Part shown: one piece after another, positions 26,690 through 34,909 of the stretch
How the letters are laid out: every line of letters starts with the position of its first letter
Numbering within the stretch: the stretch's first letter is position 1
Assembly (NCBI RefSeq): GCF_900094545.1
Contig: NZ_FMAH01000012.1
Location: 1-64,000, forward strand
DNA length: 64,000 bases
From: Martinezella miluonensis
Lineage (GTDB): Bacteria > Pseudomonadota > Alphaproteobacteria > Rhizobiales > Rhizobiaceae
Reading direction: 5' to 3'
Made by a program: the position numbers and the translations under genes
The notes under the pieces: generated by a model
What the model was told of the DNA's origin: nothing
Seen by the model: the letters and a program-made list of their open reading frames with translations, nothing else
Database searches by the model: none

Positions 26690-27841
26690 ATGAGCGACAT
26701 CAATTTCCAGAATTTCCTGCCGGAGCTTATCGAGATCCGGCACCGGCTGCACCAGATGCCGGAGATCGGGCTTTCAGAATTTAAGACGTCCGATTTCATT
26801 GCCGCTCAACTCGAAAAATGGGGCTTCGAGATCACGCGCGGCCTCGGCAAGACCGGCATCGTCGCGAGCCTTCGCGCTGGCAACAGCAATCGCGCCATCG
26901 GCTTTCGCGCCGATTTCGACGCCCTGCCGATGCAGGAGGAAACCAACCTTCCCTATGCCAGCCAGCATCCGGGCGCCATGCATGCCTGCGGCCATGACGG
27001 CCACACGAGCATGCTACTCGGTGCTGCGTGGGCGCTGTCGCAGGATAAGAGCCTCTCCGGCACCGTGCATTTCATCTTCCAGCCGGCCGAGGAGAATTTT
27101 GGCGGCGGCAAGCTGATGATCGAGGATGGTTTGTTCGAGCGCTTCCCCTGCGATCAGGTTTTCGCCCTGCATAACTGGCCGGGCATTCCAACCGGTACCT
27201 TCACGACCCGCGCCGGGCCGATCGCAGCCTCGATCGACGTGGTGACGGTGACCGTGAAGGGCAAAGGCGGCCATGGTGCGCAGCCGGAATTGACCGTCGA
27301 TCCCGTGGTCGTCGGCTCCAGCATCGTCATGGCGCTCCAGACGCTGGTGTCGCGAAACATCTCCCCTCACCAGCCTGCAGTCGTGACCGTCGGCGCTTTC
27401 CTGTCCGGCTCGGCATCCAACATCATCCCCGACACTGCAGCGCTTGAGATCAGCATGCGGGCGATGAGCCCGATGGTGCGCGAGGAGATCCGCGAGCGCG
27501 TGGAACAGATCGCAACATTTCAGGCCAAGAGCTACGGTGCAGATATCTCTTTCGACTGGCATGTCGGCTATCCCGCGACGATCAACGACAGGCAAGCCGT
27601 GGAAGCAGCAAAATCCATGATCGTGCAGCGCTTCGGCGAGGACGCATTTGTCGATCTTGACCTTCCATTGATGGGAAGCGAGGACTTTTCGTTCCTGCTC
27701 GAAAAGGTTCCCGGCGCCTATGTCCTGATCGGCAACGGCGACAGCGCTGGCCTGCACACCACGACCTACGACTTCAACGACGAGATCCTTGGGCGCGGCG
27801 CGTTGTATTTCTACTATCTGGCCAAGGATCGACTGGCATAG
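26690..27841 (+). CDS. M20-family amidohydrolase (hippurate hydrolase-like)
   Basis: About 383 residues. IRHRLHQMPEIGLSEF near the N-terminus, metal-site motifs FRADFDALPM and HACGHDGH, later QPAEENFGGGKLMIEDG and KGKGGHGAQPE, then the C-terminal MGSEDFSFLL. Members remove acyl groups from amino acids or cleave amides. I chose the ATG at 26690 because GAGG precedes it; ATG 26678 overlapping the ATPase stop is an alternative. As the final operon gene it may de-acylate an imported N-acyl or modified arginine. Confidence 0.88.
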   Translation: MSDINFQNFLPELIEIRHRLHQMPEIGLSEFKTSDFIAAQLEKWGFEITRGLGKTGIVASLRAGNSNRAIGFRADFDALPMQEETNLPYASQHPGAMHACGHDGHTSMLLGAAWALSQDKSLSGTVHFIFQPAEENFGGGKLMIEDGLFERFPCDQVFALHNWPGIPTGTFTTRAGPIAASIDVVTVTVKGKGGHGAQPELTVDPVVVGSSIVMALQTLVSRNISPHQPAVVTVGAFLSGSASNIIPDTAALEISMRAMSPMVREEIRERVEQIATFQAKSYGADISFDWHVGYPATINDRQAVEAAKSMIVQRFGEDAFVDLDLPLMGSEDFSFLLEKVPGAYVLIGNGDSAGLHTTTYDFNDEILGRGALYFYYLAKDRLA

Positions 27842-27874
27842 ATCTCCAGACAAAGCGACGCCGATGGACTGGGC

Positions 27875-27904
27875 GGGCACGGCAAACCGTGCCCTTCCGC
27901 TTTT
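27875..27904 (+). terminator. Rho-independent terminator of the ctlX-DDAH operon
   Basis: Perfect 8-bp stem GGGCACGG / CCGTGCCC with a CAAA loop, then TTCCGCTTTT, 33 nt after the amidohydrolase stop. It lies between convergent genes and closes the operon. Confidence 0.8.
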
Positions 27905-27914
27905 ACTCGAGAAA

Positions 27915-28415
27915 TCAGGGAGTGCGTGACAGCTTGGCCAGTAAATCGGCCAGTTGATCGGCCTGAGCAGCGTCCAATTTATCGCCGAGATGACGCTGGA
28001 TCGCTGGCGCATAGACACTCCACATGCGCTTCTGCATGGTTCGGCCATCGTCGGTAATGATGACCCAACGGCCGCGACCGTCTTCTGAGAATACTTCCCG
28101 CTGAACGAGCCCGGCCTTTTCCATCCGGTCCAGAAGGCGAGACAGATTGTGCTGTGCCAGCAGCGTGCGCTGCTCGATTTCGTAAGGCCGCAATCTACCG
28201 TCCTCGGCTCGCGACAGTTCCAGAAGCACGTCATACCACCCAAGCGGCGGAACAGAGGCCGCCTTCAGATCTTGCTCGATCGCCTCGAGGACAATCTGCT
28301 GGGCGCGCATGAGCCGCACCCATGCGCGGGTGATGGAGGGGTGGAGTTGCGATGCATCTGAACATTCGGACATAGATGCAATTACATCCATATTGACCGA
28401 AAGCGCAAGACTCAA
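27915..28415 (-). CDS. MarR-family transcriptional regulator
   Basis: Up to 166 residues. Winged-helix core WYDVLLELSRAEDGRLRPYEIEQRTLLAQHNLSRLLDRMEKAGLV, followed by the wing EDGRGRWVIITDDGR. The start is uncertain: ATGs at 28415, 28391 and 28373 are possible and none has a strong ribosome-binding site. A 17-bp operator-like repeat overlaps this region, favouring the start at 28373. Divergent from DoxX and GST genes, which it probably represses until a phenolic or electrophile binds. Confidence 0.88.
   Translation of the reverse strand: MSLALSVNMDVIASMSECSDASQLHPSITRAWVRLMRAQQIVLEAIEQDLKAASVPPLGWYDVLLELSRAEDGRLRPYEIEQRTLLAQHNLSRLLDRMEKAGLVQREVFSEDGRGRWVIITDDGRTMQKRMWSVYAPAIQRHLGDKLDAAQADQLADLLAKLSRTP
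28372..28388. promoter_or_regulatory. Putative MarR operator copy 1 (ATAGATGCAATTACATC)
   Basis: Contains the near-palindrome GATG-N6-CATC. An identical 17-bp copy lies exactly 45 bp away at 28417, between the divergent MarR and DoxX genes. Confidence 0.65.
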
Positions 28416-28416
28416 T

Positions 28417-28433
28417 ATAGATGCAATTACATC
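28417..28433. promoter_or_regulatory. Putative MarR operator copy 2 (ATAGATGCAATTACATC)
   Basis: Identical to copy 1; ends 23 bp before the DoxX start codon, so binding would block the rightward promoter or its transcript start. Confidence 0.65.
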
Positions 28434-28456
28434 TACACTCAGTGGAGCCTCCGCCC

Positions 28457-28867
28457 ATGTCTCATGATCGCCTGACCGAATATGCCGTCACGCTGCTGCG
28501 TGTCAGCCTCGGCTTGATGTATCTCGCCCATTCCATCGTGCTCAAACTTTTCACCTTCGGACTTGCCGGTACGGCGAGCTATTTCGAGTCGATTGGCCTG
28601 CCCGGATGGCTGGCATATCTCACCTTCTCGGCCGAGGCCGTCGGGGGCTTAATGCTGGTTCTTGGCATCTATGCCCGTTGGGTCGCCTTAGCGCTGCTCC
28701 CGGCGCTGCTCGGCGCGATCATCTGGGCGCATAGCGGCAATGGGTGGGTGTTCAACGCGCCGGGCGGTGGCTGGGAGTATCCGCTCTACCTCGTCGTGCT
28801 GTCCGTAGCCCAATTCCTGCTTGGCGACGGCCGCTATGCACTCCGTCCAACTCTTCCCTTACGCTGA
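28457..28867 (+). CDS. DoxX family membrane protein
   Basis: A 136-residue four-helix membrane protein. RVSLGLMYLAHSIVLKLFTFG and the central GLPGWLAYLTFSAEAVGGLMLVLG are typical of the DoxX group found with MarR regulators and GSTs. Start at 28457 has GGAG upstream. Likely in the inner membrane and part of a MarR-controlled stress operon with the GST 22 nt downstream. Confidence 0.88.
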   Translation: MSHDRLTEYAVTLLRVSLGLMYLAHSIVLKLFTFGLAGTASYFESIGLPGWLAYLTFSAEAVGGLMLVLGIYARWVALALLPALLGAIIWAHSGNGWVFNAPGGGWEYPLYLVVLSVAQFLLGDGRYALRPTLPLR

Positions 28868-28889
28868 ACCGACTTCAGGAGAACTCACC

Positions 28890-29573
28890 ATGTCCGAAAC
28901 AAAGTTGACCCTCGTCAGTCACCATTTATGCCCTTACGTCCAGCGCGCCGCCATCGCCCTTGCCGAAAAGAACATCCCTTTCGAGCGCCGTTATATCGAT
29001 CTGTCGGCAAAGCCCGATTGGTTCCATGCCATCTCGCCACTCGGCAAGGTGCCGCTGCTGATCGTCAGTGGGGAAGATGGAACCGAAGCGGTGTTATTCG
29101 AGAGCGCCGTGATCTGCGAATATCTGGAGGAAACGCAACCCGGCGCTCCGCTCCACCCTGCTGACCCATTGAAGCGGGCGCTGCACCGGGGATGGATCGA
29201 GTTCGGCTCCTCCATCCTTTCAGACCTGTGGGGCTTCGAGACCGCCAAGGATGCCACTACCTATGAAGCCAAGCGCCTCGCCCTTATCGACAAGTTCGGC
29301 CGCGTTGAGGCCGAATTGGGTGCCGGGCCATTTTTCACCGGCGAATCGTTTAGCCTGGTCGACGCGGTCTTTGCCCCAATCTTCCGCTATTTCGATGTGT
29401 TCGACACCATTACACCGACCGGAGTCTTTGATAGGCTGCCGCGCGTCAAACCCTGGCGAGAGGCCTTGGCCGAGCGCGAAAGCGTACGCCAGGCTGTTAG
29501 TGACGACTACAGCAATCGCCTCATGGCCTTCCTCAAACACCATGATGCCTGGCTATTGAAATTGGCGGCATGA
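28890..29573 (+). CDS. Glutathione S-transferase (omega/zeta-like)
   Basis: A 227-residue GST. The N-terminal thioredoxin fold has SHHLCPYVQRAAIALAEKNIPFERRYIDL, with a Cys-Pro at the catalytic position as in omega-class and glutaredoxin-like GSTs, then SPLGKVPLL and FESAVICEYL. Start at 28890 has CAGGAG upstream. Co-transcribed with the DoxX gene; likely detoxifies or reduces an electrophile. Confidence 0.9.
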   Translation: MSETKLTLVSHHLCPYVQRAAIALAEKNIPFERRYIDLSAKPDWFHAISPLGKVPLLIVSGEDGTEAVLFESAVICEYLEETQPGAPLHPADPLKRALHRGWIEFGSSILSDLWGFETAKDATTYEAKRLALIDKFGRVEAELGAGPFFTGESFSLVDAVFAPIFRYFDVFDTITPTGVFDRLPRVKPWREALAERESVRQAVSDDYSNRLMAFLKHHDAWLLKLAA

Positions 29574-29875
29574 AATGAGCTCAATTCCAGGCCAGCGGCA
29601 ATGAAAGCATCGGCGCAGGACAAATCGCTGGCTCGAGCCTTTCCGGCGTACAGGCCTCATTATCTGTCCCCCCATCGCCTCGGAAGCGATCTTGGCCAGC
29701 GGCGAAATCACGATCTTGATGTCATTGATCTTCTATTGGTTGGTGTCCGCGGTCTGCAAGGTCGTTGCCGGTCATTGCAACGTCACGCAGAGCGAGGCTT
29801 TACCGGCGAGGGCATGGAACTGCCTGCCACTCCCTGTGGTCCTTTATGGATAAGTGTCATCCTGTGTGCCCGGGC

Positions 29876-29929
29876 ACACAAACTTCAAACAAATGTCACG
29901 CAACCGTAATTTTGAGCTTCTAGCTCTCC
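29876..29929 (+). repeat. Promoter-region repeat, copy 1
   Basis: Shares ACACAAACTTCAA, the TGTCACGC core, the GTAATTTTGA segment and a trailing pyrimidine-rich stretch with 30642-30695, with identical spacing. The repeat carries the PHO-box-like element and a possible -10 region. Confidence 0.7.
29893..29910 (+). promoter_or_regulatory. PHO-box-like element 1 (upstream of GNAT gene)
   Basis: ATGTCAC-GCAA-CCGTAAT: two half sites 11 bp apart as in PhoB boxes (consensus CTGTCAT-N4-CTGTCAT). The second half is weaker than in copy 2. It lies 147 bp before the acetyltransferase start. Confidence 0.45.
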
Positions 29930-30056
29930 TGTTGAGCCAAGCGGATACGACGAAGGGCGAAAACGACCTCCCTGCGGTCATAAGGGTCCTGCTCAAAGGT
30001 ATTGGCAGATCAATTTTCATCACCTCCATATTAACGACAGCCAGCGAGCATCGCAC

Positions 30057-30584
30057 ATGACACGTCCAACCTCCTCTACTCTGGTCATACGCCCATGGAT
30101 GGAAACCGACTCCATAAACGAAATGACCGCATTGCTGCATCGCGCGTATGGCGGCTTGGCGAGAATGGGGCTGCGCTTTATGGCGACCCATCAGAGCGAT
30201 GAGGTTACCGCGAAGCGCATTGCCGAAGGTCAGTGTTTCGTCGGCCTAATCGACGGGAAAATCTGCGGCACGATCCTGTTCAAGAATGCAAGCCAGACCA
30301 AGGGCTGTGCCTGGTACGACCAACCGGAGGTATCGAGCATTGCTCAATTCGGCGTCGAGCCCGACCTGCAGGCCAAGGGGCTTGGCCGCCAGCTGATCGC
30401 CTTTGCCGAGCGACAGGCGATTGCCAGTGGTGCGCGGGAATTGTCGCTCGATACGGCTGAGCCCGCCACGCATTTGGTCGATTGGTATACCCGGCTTGGC
30501 TATCGTTTCATTGGCCATGAACAATGGTCCCACACCAATTATCGCAGCGTCATGCTGAGCAAGGCTCTATCGGCAGGTCTGTAG
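30057..30584 (+). CDS. GNAT-family N-acetyltransferase
   Basis: A 175-residue protein. GNAT acetyl-CoA motif A reads AQFGVEPDLQAKGLGRQLIAFAERQA with the Q/RxxGxG/A-type loop QAKGLG, followed by ELSLDTAEPATHLVDWYTRLGYRF. The acceptor substrate is unknown. It is preceded by a PHO-box-like repeat, so it may belong to the same phosphate-starvation regulon as the cluster downstream. Confidence 0.88.
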   Translation: MTRPTSSTLVIRPWMETDSINEMTALLHRAYGGLARMGLRFMATHQSDEVTAKRIAEGQCFVGLIDGKICGTILFKNASQTKGCAWYDQPEVSSIAQFGVEPDLQAKGLGRQLIAFAERQAIASGARELSLDTAEPATHLVDWYTRLGYRFIGHEQWSHTNYRSVMLSKALSAGL

Positions 30585-30641
30585 AGCTGCGCCGCCGAAT
30601 GTTGGACTTTGTGTGATAATGTTGCCTCTCTTAATTTCGTT

Positions 30642-30695
30642 ACACAAACTTCAATTAGGTGTCACGCGACTGTAATTTTGAACCTCTAAGTCTCT
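30642..30695 (+). repeat. Promoter-region repeat, copy 2
   Basis: Second copy of the ~54-bp sequence at 29876, placed directly upstream of the DeoR gene. The two copies flank the GNAT gene about 766 bp apart. Confidence 0.7.
30659..30676 (+). promoter_or_regulatory. PHO-box-like element 2 (upstream of DeoR-phosphodiesterase cluster)
   Basis: GTGTCAC-GCGA-CTGTAAT: half sites 11 bp apart, matching the PhoB consensus at 5 of 7 and 6 of 7 positions. A possible -10 (TCTAAG) follows about 9 nt later, as expected where PhoB replaces the -35. The cluster encodes phosphate-ester enzymes, which supports the reading. Confidence 0.6.
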
Positions 30696-30716
30696 CCGCG
30701 AACCAAGGAGAGACCT

Positions 30717-31538
30717 TTGTCGAAACTTCCCGCAGCCGGTCGACATCAAAACATTGTCAGCCTCGTCAACGGCGGCCATGGCATGTCGATCGCCGCCATG
30801 GCCGAGGCATTCGGGGTTTCGACCGAGACGGTGCGCCGCGACCTGGTGGCGCTCGAGCGCAATGGAGCCCTAAGACGTGTTTATGGCGGCGCCATCCCGT
30901 CGGATCGCAAGGCGCCGCTCGAAGACCGTGTGCTGATGGAGCGGGCTGGGAAGCAGGCCATGGGCCGCAGGGTTTCCTCGCTCATCGAAGCCGATCAATG
31001 GATATTCATGACCGGCGGTTCCTCGGTGCTTGCCGTTGCGGAGGCGATGCGCGACGGCCCGACCGTTTCGGTGATGACGAATATGCCTGCTATCGGCGAA
31101 GCGCTGCAGGCGGGCCAGCGCCACCGTGTTCATTTCACCGGTGGCGAATATAATGCCTCAAGCAAGATGCTGATCGGCGACGAAGTTTTCGATGCCATCG
31201 AAAACTGCAGCTTCGATCTCTCCATAGTCGGCGTCTACGGGTTGGACGAACGCTTCGGCCTCGTCGAAGAAACCCGCCACAACATGCGGCTCAAGCTGCA
31301 GATCGTCAGCCAGTCGCGCGACGCCATCTATGTGGCCGATCACACCAAGATCGGTGCACCTGGCCGCTACCAGTCCATCCCCTTCAAGGATATCAGCACC
31401 TTCGTCACCGACGAACAGCTCGCCCCCCGTTTTACCGCTCTTCTCACAGAGGCTGGCGCCAGCATCCTTTACCCGGAGAAAGCGGACGACGACGCGCTCC
31501 AAGTTTCTACCGCAGCAGAGAACCCGGACCATGAGTGA
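30717..31538 (+). CDS. DeoR/GlpR-family transcriptional regulator
   Basis: A 273-residue regulator. N-terminal DeoR HTH (RHQNIVSLVNGGHGMSIAAMAEAFGVSTETVRRDLVALE) and the C-terminal sugar-phosphate sensor domain with FMTGGSSVLAVAEAM and the later VADHTKIG. Start is TTG at 30717 with AAGGAG upstream, a less common start codon. It overlaps the phosphodiesterase gene by 8 nt. DeoR proteins sense phosphorylated metabolites, consistent with a phosphate-ester uptake cluster. Confidence 0.9.
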   Translation: MSKLPAAGRHQNIVSLVNGGHGMSIAAMAEAFGVSTETVRRDLVALERNGALRRVYGGAIPSDRKAPLEDRVLMERAGKQAMGRRVSSLIEADQWIFMTGGSSVLAVAEAMRDGPTVSVMTNMPAIGEALQAGQRHRVHFTGGEYNASSKMLIGDEVFDAIENCSFDLSIVGVYGLDERFGLVEETRHNMRLKLQIVSQSRDAIYVADHTKIGAPGRYQSIPFKDISTFVTDEQLAPRFTALLTEAGASILYPEKADDDALQVSTAAENPDHE

Positions 31539-33066
31539 CATTGCCCACGTCATCATTCTCGGCGTCGACGGGCTCCGGCCCGACCAGATCAATGCCGTGA
31601 CCATGCCGAACCTTCACGCCCTGAAGCAAAGGGGCGTCGCCAGCAGCGATCACCGCACGGTGTTTCCGAGCGAAACGCGCGGCGCGCTGTCGGCACTGGC
31701 CAATGGTGCCAAGCCCGAGAGCACGGGCGTTCTGGGCAACGATTTCTACGCCCGCAATGGCGGCAACAGACTTGCCGGCACCGACACCATCCACGATTGG
31801 CGCCATGGCGAAGCACAATATGCCGGCGGCATGGTGCATACGGTCAACCTCAGCGAAACCCTCGCCAAAGCCGGCAGGTCCTTTGCCGTCGTCACCTCCA
31901 GCGGTCAGGGTTCGTTCACCGCGCTTAATTGGAAGGGTGCAGAACATGGGCAGACGGGCTTCAACGTCCGCCATCCGCAGCTCGCCTTCCCGCACGATCT
32001 CGCCATCGACATCACGGCACGCCACAAAGTCCCAAGCACAGGCTTCGAGCGCGGCGCCGAGGCAAAGGCAGTCGACATCTTCGTCAATTCCGTCTGGTCG
32101 GCCAAGAAGCCGAGCGCCTCGATCATCTGGCTGACCGAAGTCGACAGCGCTTCCCATCTCCACGGGCTCGGCACCGAAGGGCAGATTGAAAGCCTGATCC
32201 AGTGCGATGCGGCCATTGGCACCCTGCTCGATTGGCGCGAGCATCAGCCCGAGCGCGATGCGATCGCTGTTTTCATCACCTCAGACCACGGCCACTCAAC
32301 CTCGACACGCTTCATCAACGTCGACGATGCCTTCAAGGCCGCAGGCATCCGCGCCGCCACCCGTTTCGACGATGATGTCGATATCATCTTCCGCCGCGGT
32401 CGCGCGCCTGGCCTGTGGCTGCGCCAGTACGATAAGGGACTCCTGCAGGCCGCCTTTGATGCCATCGTGGCGCAGGATTGGTATGGCGCGACCTTTACCC
32501 GCGCCATCGAGCCTGGTTCGCCCTATGGCACGATCGACGGTACTTTGGCGCTGGAATTGACCGGGGCCGGTCATCTGCGCGCACCCGATCTCTATATCAA
32601 CCTCGCCGGCGACCATACGCCCAATGAATTCGGCGTGCCGGGCACATCAACCTGCGATGTCGGCAATTACAAGATCGATGTCGGCGGCGGCACGCATGGC
32701 GGCCTGCATCTCGCCGAATTGACGGCTGTGCTGATTGCCGACGGCGCCGGCCTCAAGGCGGGAGGACAGGTCATCACCACCCGCACCGGTATCACGGATT
32801 TGGCGCCGACGTGCCTGCACATGCTGGGCATTGCCGCGCCGGACACCATGACCGGCCGCGTCATGCACGAATTGCTGGAGAACGGTGAAGCCATCGACGC
32901 CCCGGTCTCCGAAGAGTTTACGGCTACGGCACAGGGCAAGACCTCGCACCTGCGCTTCGGAAGTGTGGGGACCCAAAGCTATGTCGACGAGGCCTGGGCC
33001 TCGCCGGCGGCGACGGTCCCATCGGTCAGCCACGAGGCAATCGTGGTCAAGGCGCCAGCCGAGTAA
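31531..33066 (+). CDS. Alkaline-phosphatase-superfamily phosphodiesterase/nucleotide pyrophosphatase
   Basis: A 511-residue protein. Metal-site Asp in ILGVDGLRPDQI, probable nucleophile region FPSETRGALSALANG, then TEVDSASHLHG, SDHGHST and GGTHGG carrying the remaining metal ligands, as in type I phosphodiesterase/NPP enzymes. No signal peptide is visible, so it probably acts in the cytosol on imported substrate. Start at 31531 inside the DeoR stop region indicates coupling. Family firm; the natural ester is unknown. Confidence 0.88.
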   Translation: MSDIAHVIILGVDGLRPDQINAVTMPNLHALKQRGVASSDHRTVFPSETRGALSALANGAKPESTGVLGNDFYARNGGNRLAGTDTIHDWRHGEAQYAGGMVHTVNLSETLAKAGRSFAVVTSSGQGSFTALNWKGAEHGQTGFNVRHPQLAFPHDLAIDITARHKVPSTGFERGAEAKAVDIFVNSVWSAKKPSASIIWLTEVDSASHLHGLGTEGQIESLIQCDAAIGTLLDWREHQPERDAIAVFITSDHGHSTSTRFINVDDAFKAAGIRAATRFDDDVDIIFRRGRAPGLWLRQYDKGLLQAAFDAIVAQDWYGATFTRAIEPGSPYGTIDGTLALELTGAGHLRAPDLYINLAGDHTPNEFGVPGTSTCDVGNYKIDVGGGTHGGLHLAELTAVLIADGAGLKAGGQVITTRTGITDLAPTCLHMLGIAAPDTMTGRVMHELLENGEAIDAPVSEEFTATAQGKTSHLRFGSVGTQSYVDEAWASPAATVPSVSHEAIVVKAPAE

Positions 33067-33201
33067 CGAGCGCCACATCTAGAACTTTTCCCGCTGCGAG
33101 GGCGATCTCGCGGCGCCCATCAATCACGCAGTCTGCCGAACCCTCTTCGGTAGATCACGGTCGAGCCATGCCGCGAACAGGCGGCCTCACGGGAGACGTA
33201 T

Positions 33202-34842
33202 ATGCAAACGACCCTCAAGACCTTCACCAAAGCTGCTCTGATGAGCAGCTTGTTCCTCGGCTTCGCCTCCATTGCGATCGCTAAGGACATCACCATCAAC
33301 GTTGCGGTCCAGTCCATGGGCAATGCCGGCTCGATCGAAACCGTCGAGTACAGCAGCACAGCGGCACGCAAATTCCAGAACTCGGTCTTCGAACAGCTTA
33401 TCGCGCTTGATCTGCAGGACCCCAACCTTGCCTCCAAGCCGGGGCTCGCGACCGAATGGAAGTGGATCGACGATAAGACGCTCGAGTTCAAGCTGCGTCC
33501 GAACGTCAAGTTCCACAACGGCGACACCATGACCGCGGAAGACGTCGTCTTCTCATTCTCGGACGAACGCTTCGGCCTGCTGCCCGAGCAGACGACCGCC
33601 CGCGAAAAGGGCGAAACCACTTTCACCCGTGCCGACGGCAGCAAGGGCATCGTGCCGCCGGCGACCGTCGCGGCCAGCCGCGCCTCCGAATGGCCGTTGC
33701 TCGACCATGTTGAAGCCGTCAATGACCTCACCGTCCGCTTCGTCATGAAGAAGGCCACGCTTGATACCGAAGCCCGCCTCGCCCGCGTCAACTATGCCGC
33801 CATCATCTCCAAGCGCGGTTTCATGAAAACCGCCAGCTGGAACGCCTGGGCGGCCAAGCCGATCGCCACCGGCCCCTACAAGGTCGAAAACATCGAGCCC
33901 GGCTCGGCCATCCACATGGTCGCCAATCCCGATTACTGGGGCGGCAAGCCTCCGATCGACAAGCTTAACATCCTCGTCGTGCCGGAAGCTGCCAGCCGCG
34001 TGAACGGCCTGATGTCGGGTGAGTATGATATCATCTCCGATGTCGGTCCCGATCAGGTCCCGATGATCGAAGGCTCGTCCGACTTCCGTGTCGTCGGCGG
34101 TCCCGTCGCCAACGTACGCTTCATCGCTCTCGACGAGAACAACGGCCCTCTCAAGAACGTGAAGGTGCGCCAGGCCTTGAGCCATGCCATCGACCGGCAG
34201 ACCATCGTCAAGACGCTCTGGGGCGGCCGCACCGCGATGTCGCAAGGCTTCCAGCATCCACTGTTCGGAGATCTCTTCGCCACCGATCACCAGACCTCGG
34301 AGTACAATCCGCAACTGGCCAAGCAGCTTCTGGCCGAATCCGGCTACAAGGGCGAACCGATCACCTACCGCGCACACAACAACTATTATCCCAACGAATT
34401 GACCATTGCGCAGTACAATCTCGAAAATCTGCGTGCCATCGGCTTCAACATCGAATTTTCGGTCATCGATAATCCCAATGATCCGAGCCCCGACCGCATG
34501 ATGCAGGACCTTTCGAACACCGCCTATTTCGCCTTCCCGGCAGCGCTTCTGGCCAACAACTGCCCGAACGGCACCTACAACACCAAGACCAATCCAAAGT
34601 CCGGGATGTGGCAGAACGACGAGTTCGACCGGCTGTGCGACGTACTGAACAAGTCGACCGATCGAGCCGAGGTCAAAAAGGCCTTCACGCGCGCCCTCGA
34701 CATCATCGAGAACGAAGATCCAGGCATGATCGTCCTGCACCAGAACGCCATTCTTTACGGCAAGCGATCGAACATCGAATGGGCGCCGTCGGCGATGTTT
34801 GCCATGGACTTCACGCCGGGCCATTTCGCCATCAAGAACTAA
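33202..34842 (+). CDS. ABC transporter binding protein, peptide/nickel family (SBP_bac_5)
   Basis: A 546-residue precursor with a Sec signal peptide (cleavage near SIAIAKD) and no lipobox. Family-5 features: FEQLIALDLQDPNLASKPGLATEWKW, LEFKLRPNVKFHNGDTMTAEDVVFS and KVRQALSHAIDR. The family carries peptides, but also opines, sugars and phosphate esters. With a phosphodiesterase and PPP phosphatase in the same operon, the ligand is probably a phosphorylated compound. GGGAG precedes the ATG. Confidence 0.9.
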   Translation: MQTTLKTFTKAALMSSLFLGFASIAIAKDITINVAVQSMGNAGSIETVEYSSTAARKFQNSVFEQLIALDLQDPNLASKPGLATEWKWIDDKTLEFKLRPNVKFHNGDTMTAEDVVFSFSDERFGLLPEQTTAREKGETTFTRADGSKGIVPPATVAASRASEWPLLDHVEAVNDLTVRFVMKKATLDTEARLARVNYAAIISKRGFMKTASWNAWAAKPIATGPYKVENIEPGSAIHMVANPDYWGGKPPIDKLNILVVPEAASRVNGLMSGEYDIISDVGPDQVPMIEGSSDFRVVGGPVANVRFIALDENNGPLKNVKVRQALSHAIDRQTIVKTLWGGRTAMSQGFQHPLFGDLFATDHQTSEYNPQLAKQLLAESGYKGEPITYRAHNNYYPNELTIAQYNLENLRAIGFNIEFSVIDNPNDPSPDRMMQDLSNTAYFAFPAALLANNCPNGTYNTKTNPKSGMWQNDEFDRLCDVLNKSTDRAEVKKAFTRALDIIENEDPGMIVLHQNAILYGKRSNIEWAPSAMFAMDFTPGHFAIKN

Positions 34843-34853
34843 AGACACCGCGC

Positions 34854-34877
34854 GGGCGGGCGCTTCAACGCTCGTCC
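34854..34877 (+). other. Hairpin after binding-protein gene
   Basis: A 9-bp stem including two G-T pairs with a CTTCAA loop, 12 nt after the stop codon and upstream of the PPP phosphatase. No T-run. Resembles the hairpins after the binding-protein genes at 15030 and 24301. Confidence 0.45.
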
Positions 34878-34909
34878 GCCGCCTTCCTCGACCTTGCAGG
34901 ACGAACTTC

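Larger units (their letters stand above)
29574..30056. other. Intergenic region with PHO-box-like repeat, no convincing gene
   Basis: About 480 nt. Short frames (for example 29601-29909 and 29854-30060) lack ribosome-binding sites and family resemblance. The right part carries copy 1 of a ~54-bp sequence repeated before the DeoR gene (see 29876). Nothing else is assignable. Confidence 0.5.

Noticed and set aside
29854..30060. 68-codon ORF before the GNAT gene
   Set aside because: It covers the PHO-box repeat, has no ribosome-binding site and encodes no recognisable domain; a promoter region is the better reading.
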